A DNA stretch of 7,635 bases from NCBI GenBank assembly GCA_030618965.1, contig JAUXCJ010000042.1, positions 1 through 7,635 of the forward strand. Reading direction: 5' to 3'. Made by a program: the position numbers and the translations under genes. Positions 4,634 to 7,635 of this stretch are shown one piece after another (position 1 is the first letter of the stretch; each line of letters starts with the position of its first letter). Origin of the DNA: Thiomargarita sp. Lineage in GTDB: Bacteria; Pseudomonadota; Gammaproteobacteria; Beggiatoales; Beggiatoaceae. Below the pieces are notes generated by a model. It worked only from the letters and a program-made list of their open reading frames with translations. It made no database searches and was not told the origin of the DNA.

Positions 4634-7600
4634 TCAAACATAATCCCCCGGTCGTCTGAGAATAATAAAAGGATTCGCTGCTTGAACCTCATAATCAGGA
4701 TACTGCGCTTTTGCTATCCTCTCAGCTTCAAGCCATTCTGGATGTTCATCTTGCCATAACGGATGTCGCACAATCTGGATAATATGACGCATAGAATTTG
4801 TGTGAACATAACCCGTAAGTGTGCCAAATGTTATAGGCGAGTTATAGCCAAGACGTTGTAATGTGACAGAAATACGAGCATCTAGGTTTTTCCAAGAAGA
4901 ATGGAGATTAATCACAGCAGAATCTGACATAAGCAAATGTGCCATATCTAAAGCTAATCGCCAATCTAATAATCCATGATAAGCAAGACTTTGGTAATCT
5001 CGCAAACATAAATTACAAGAAGTATCACAATTATTACCATGTTCTGCCAGCCATTTTTGAGCAATACTATTCTGATTAGAAGGATTTGCTTGTTCCATCA
5101 ATTTCTGAAATTCTTCAGGTTGTGCTAAAAATTGACAATATCCAGCCCCATTTTCTAACTGATCCGAAAGAAAAGCTTCACCAACAGGCTGTGATTCTCC
5201 TGACAAAGAGCGAAAACCTGTTTGCAATTCTAAGGCATCAATATCAAGCAAAGCCCCTGCCGCTATTCGTAACCAAAACGCAAAAGAATACCAAGCCGCT
5301 CGTCCCTCAACCGTAGTTGGATCGGCAAATACACCTTGAGGCCAGTTTTTGACATTCACCAATAAAATATCCGTTTTCCGCCTTGATAGTAACGCAACTC
5401 GATGAGTTCTAATGTCGTCTTTTCCTACTTTAACTGCATACGCACCTGGCTTACTTTGACTATATTTCTCAAAATCAAAGCCACCCACGCCACCATTATC
5501 ATTAACAGCAATAATCTGATCATTCCAAGCAGCAATATTAGCATTACCAATATGTTCATAATCTTGACATTCGGCTATACCCAAAGAAGGGCGAGTTGAA
5601 TAGGGTTGCCATTCAAACTGTCCATCATAATCTTCTGGTTTTAAATCCGTGAAAAATCCTTTCGGTTCTCTCGCATCCAAACAACGAAGAGCCTTTTGTT
5701 TGCAAACAGGACAATTATCTACTGGTAGTTCTTGAGATAAAGTTTGCTCCAATGGCGTATGTGGATAAACAACCGCTTGACAGTTACTACATAAACCCAA
5801 AGATTGAGAATTACTCTGTGGCAATGGCGGCACAAAGCCTGAGCCAGTTTTGACTTGACTGCCTAAATGATATAAATCAACAACACCACAAGCCGTATGT
5901 ACAGCTTTATCCTTAACTGTTTGCGAACCAGGGGCAAATTGGCTAAGTGCCAAATCCAGATTTCTGCTTATCACGCCATGTTTGGGAGGCCAATGATTAC
6001 CTGAAGTAGGCCAACGAGTATAAAGAGAACGTTCCCGTGTCGGAAAACCAAACATTGGTAAGAGTCCAGCATTAGCTAAACGTTCACTGAGAGCATCTTG
6101 AGTATAACTTTCATCATTCACAATCTCCCGAATTTCAGGTACTAAATCATAGCGTAAATAGCCAATCATTTTGGCATCACTTGTTGTTATGCTGCTCTGA
6201 AACCTTAATGTCTTCAATATCTGTTTAATCGCTGGTTCATTTTCAGGTTCTTCTAACCAAGTTGTAATAGCTGACTCATAATCTTGCCATTTAGCCACAG
6301 CACCAAATTCTCCATGTACATTATCAGCTGCATTGTCTAACTGAATGTCGCTTTCTATAAAGGCACGTCTCAACACTTCTTTGATAAAAACACGTTTAAA
6401 AATCGGTTCGCTCCTCATATCAACATAAGGCGGTGGTGGAGAATCACCAGTAATACTTTCGGGACGTTGAAAATAGAAATCATCATGGCTGCGTCCTCGA
6501 CAAAAAGTCACCGCAAGCGCAACACCAGCAGAGCGTCGTCCAGCGCGTCCAACTCGCTGTTGATAATTAAAACGACGTGGCGGCATATTTGCCATCATCA
6601 CAGCCATCAATGCACCAATATCAACTCCAGCTTCCATAGTCGTAGTAACACTTAATAAATCAATCCCTTGTACACGCGGAATTTCGTTATTAATAAAAAT
6701 GTCTTGAAACCAGCGTTGCCGCTTATCTCTATCATCACGATCTGTTTGTCCAGTGAGTTCTTCGGCGTTCATACGGAAAGCTTCACCAGACTTTTCTGAT
6801 AAGTATGTATAATAATCAAAATCTTGAGTGTTTTGACATGATTCTAATTTTATGGGTGGATCGCTACATTCTGAACAATACCCACCAGCAGGATGGAGAA
6901 AGAAAGCACTACATTGAGGACAACAATACCCAGAGTGACGTGGCGGAGGAACAAGATAAAGTTTGTTTGGCTGGAGTGCTAGTTTGTAAGATTCATTAGG
7001 AATACATACTTCTGATTCTATTAATTGTTGCACCACCTCCTTTGGTTCAAGATTAATATTATTAACATAATCTTGAGCAAATTTAGGCAAAGTTTCTTCA
7101 TTGCCAGCTCTAAAATAAGGAGAATAAATATGCGAGTGTCGAATACCTAATTGTCGAATCACAGCATCCGTTGCTTGTATAATTTTCTCCGATGGTTTTC
7201 CTTGAGGTTTATAACTAAGCCAAGCTTGTCCAATTCCCTCAAAAGTTAGTGCTTTATTCATAAATAATAAAAATATCAATGTTTCACTAAGTTTAGCACC
7301 TAACTTCTCAATATGGCGATTTTGCTCAGCTGTGGGAGTTACCTGTGATGTAACGGCATTCTCTGCCCAGTTATAACAGTCAAACCAAGGTAATTTTTGT
7401 TCACCACCGTTTTGACCAACAGAATATGTCATCGCACTATTCGTAGAACCGCCTGGACAAATACCATAAGTAAGAAGTGCATCTCGTATTTTATGACTTA
7501 AATCTAACAAAGGAACTCTTTCTGGATAACGTTTTAATAAAGCCAGCCATTCGTCACGTGCTTGCTGATTGCTAGTTGGTAAATCCAGCATCCATGACTG

Positions 7601-7635
7601 TGAAGTCGGAGGCCAAGCGGTCTTAGGAAGACAAA
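4634..7635 (-). CDS. C-terminal half of a giant DEAD/DEAH-type helicase with DUF1998/MZB end, DruE-like (5' end outside window)
   Basis: The frame is open to the window edge, 14 codons beyond the first Met at 7591, with AWPPTSQSW preceding it, so that Met is probably internal. Numbering from it: a linker domain with DLSHKIRDALLTYG (30-43) and a four-cysteine zinc knuckle (CCPQC 223-227, CSEC 239-242); the second RecA-like helicase domain with ELTGQTD (278-284), motif V TTTMEAGVDIG (316-326) and motif VI QQRVGRAGRRS (344-354); a second Cys pair set (C601, C604, C627, C630); and a DUF1998/MZB end with C855, C859, C862 and CLRDYQSLAYHGLLD. Motifs Q to III must lie upstream. Half the protein already exceeds whole MrfA/YprA helicases (about 750 residues), and helicase plus DUF1998 in one chain excludes DISARM, where they are separate. 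DruE of Druantia defence (about 2000 residues) fits best; DpdJ-like is an alternative. Probably an ATP-driven nucleic-acid translocase in phage defence. Confidence 0.85.
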   Translation of the reverse strand, partial: CLPKTAWPPTSQSWMLDLPTSNQQARDEWLALLKRYPERVPLLDLSHKIRDALLTYGICPGGSTNSAMTYSVGQNGGEQKLPWFDCYNWAENAVTSQVTPTAEQNRHIEKLGAKLSETLIFLLFMNKALTFEGIGQAWLSYKPQGKPSEKIIQATDAVIRQLGIRHSHIYSPYFRAGNEETLPKFAQDYVNNINLEPKEVVQQLIESEVCIPNESYKLALQPNKLYLVPPPRHSGYCCPQCSAFFLHPAGGYCSECSDPPIKLESCQNTQDFDYYTYLSEKSGEAFRMNAEELTGQTDRDDRDKRQRWFQDIFINNEIPRVQGIDLLSVTTTMEAGVDIGALMAVMMANMPPRRFNYQQRVGRAGRRSAGVALAVTFCRGRSHDDFYFQRPESITGDSPPPPYVDMRSEPIFKRVFIKEVLRRAFIESDIQLDNAADNVHGEFGAVAKWQDYESAITTWLEEPENEPAIKQILKTLRFQSSITTSDAKMIGYLRYDLVPEIREIVNDESYTQDALSERLANAGLLPMFGFPTRERSLYTRWPTSGNHWPPKHGVISRNLDLALSQFAPGSQTVKDKAVHTACGVVDLYHLGSQVKTGSGFVPPLPQSNSQSLGLCSNCQAVVYPHTPLEQTLSQELPVDNCPVCKQKALRCLDAREPKGFFTDLKPEDYDGQFEWQPYSTRPSLGIAECQDYEHIGNANIAAWNDQIIAVNDNGGVGGFDFEKYSQSKPGAYAVKVGKDDIRTHRVALLSRRKTDILLVNVKNWPQGVFADPTTVEGRAAWYSFAFWLRIAAGALLDIDALELQTGFRSLSGESQPVGEAFLSDQLENGAGYCQFLAQPEEFQKLMEQANPSNQNSIAQKWLAEHGNNCDTSCNLCLRDYQSLAYHGLLDWRLALDMAHLLMSDSAVINLHSSWKNLDARISVTLQRLGYNSPITFGTLTGYVHTNSMRHIIQIVRHPLWQDEHPEWLEAERIAKAQYPDYEVQAANPFIILRRPGDYV

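Noticed and set aside
5086..6999. Several plus-strand ORFs of 62-76 codons opposite the helicase
   Set aside because: All are antisense to a well-supported long coding frame and show no known motifs.
4634..7635. DISARM DrmA or DrmB
   Set aside because: In DISARM the helicase and DUF1998 domains are on separate proteins, and the motif V-VI region here (TTTMEAGVDIG...QQRVGRAGRR) differs from the DrmA type as I remember it.
1..7635. tRNA, rRNA or riboswitch
   Set aside because: No cloverleaf, conserved rRNA segment or recognisable aptamer was seen on either strand by eye.

Overview
The window looks like an accessory, partly eroded stretch of a moderately AT-rich Gram-negative genome. An OmpR/EnvZ-type two-component pair, a secreted four-EF-hand protein and a XisI-family protein occur together. 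XisI proteins are mostly known from cyanobacteria and filamentous sulfur-oxidising Gammaproteobacteria. With the EnvZ-like kinase, I favour a Beggiatoaceae/Thiotrichales-like gammaproteobacterium. This is inference from gene content only.

Left edge (1-450): a row of fragments. The C-terminal end of a HEPN-like protein (RNWVAH motif) runs into the last ~20 codons of an OmpR-family response regulator, which carries a one-base frameshift in a C run. A perfect 10-bp inverted repeat follows, then a 41-codon ORF that begins like a sensor-kinase or secreted-protein N-terminus and stops inside a GC-rich hairpin. I read this as the ghost of a second two-component operon.

Middle (451-3423): an intact signalling island. 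A secreted EF-hand protein (minus strand), built from an internally duplicated two-EF-hand module, is divergent from a complete response regulator and histidine kinase (plus strand). The shared 278-bp spacer has a perfect palindrome near the EF-hand start and a CpxR-box-like direct repeat closer to the regulator. The layout suggests envelope or calcium-related sensing with the EF-hand protein as a possible target.

Spacer 3424-3875: about 450 bp without a gene, very AT-rich and filled with short direct repeats, including three TTGAAATTT copies and three 11-bp TAATTCG tandem copies.

Right side (3876-7635, all minus strand): a likely eroding defence locus. Reading in the direction of transcription, it holds the C-terminal half of a very large superfamily 2 helicase with zinc-cysteine clusters and a DUF1998/MZB-type C-terminus (DruE-like), a short gap, a 5-methylcytosine methyltransferase cut off just before its catalytic PC motif, the last 23 codons of xisH, and an intact xisI. 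The methyltransferase-xisH join is a deletion scar that can be placed to within a few bases. Helicase plus methyltransferase recalls Druantia type II, but the upstream genes lie outside the window.
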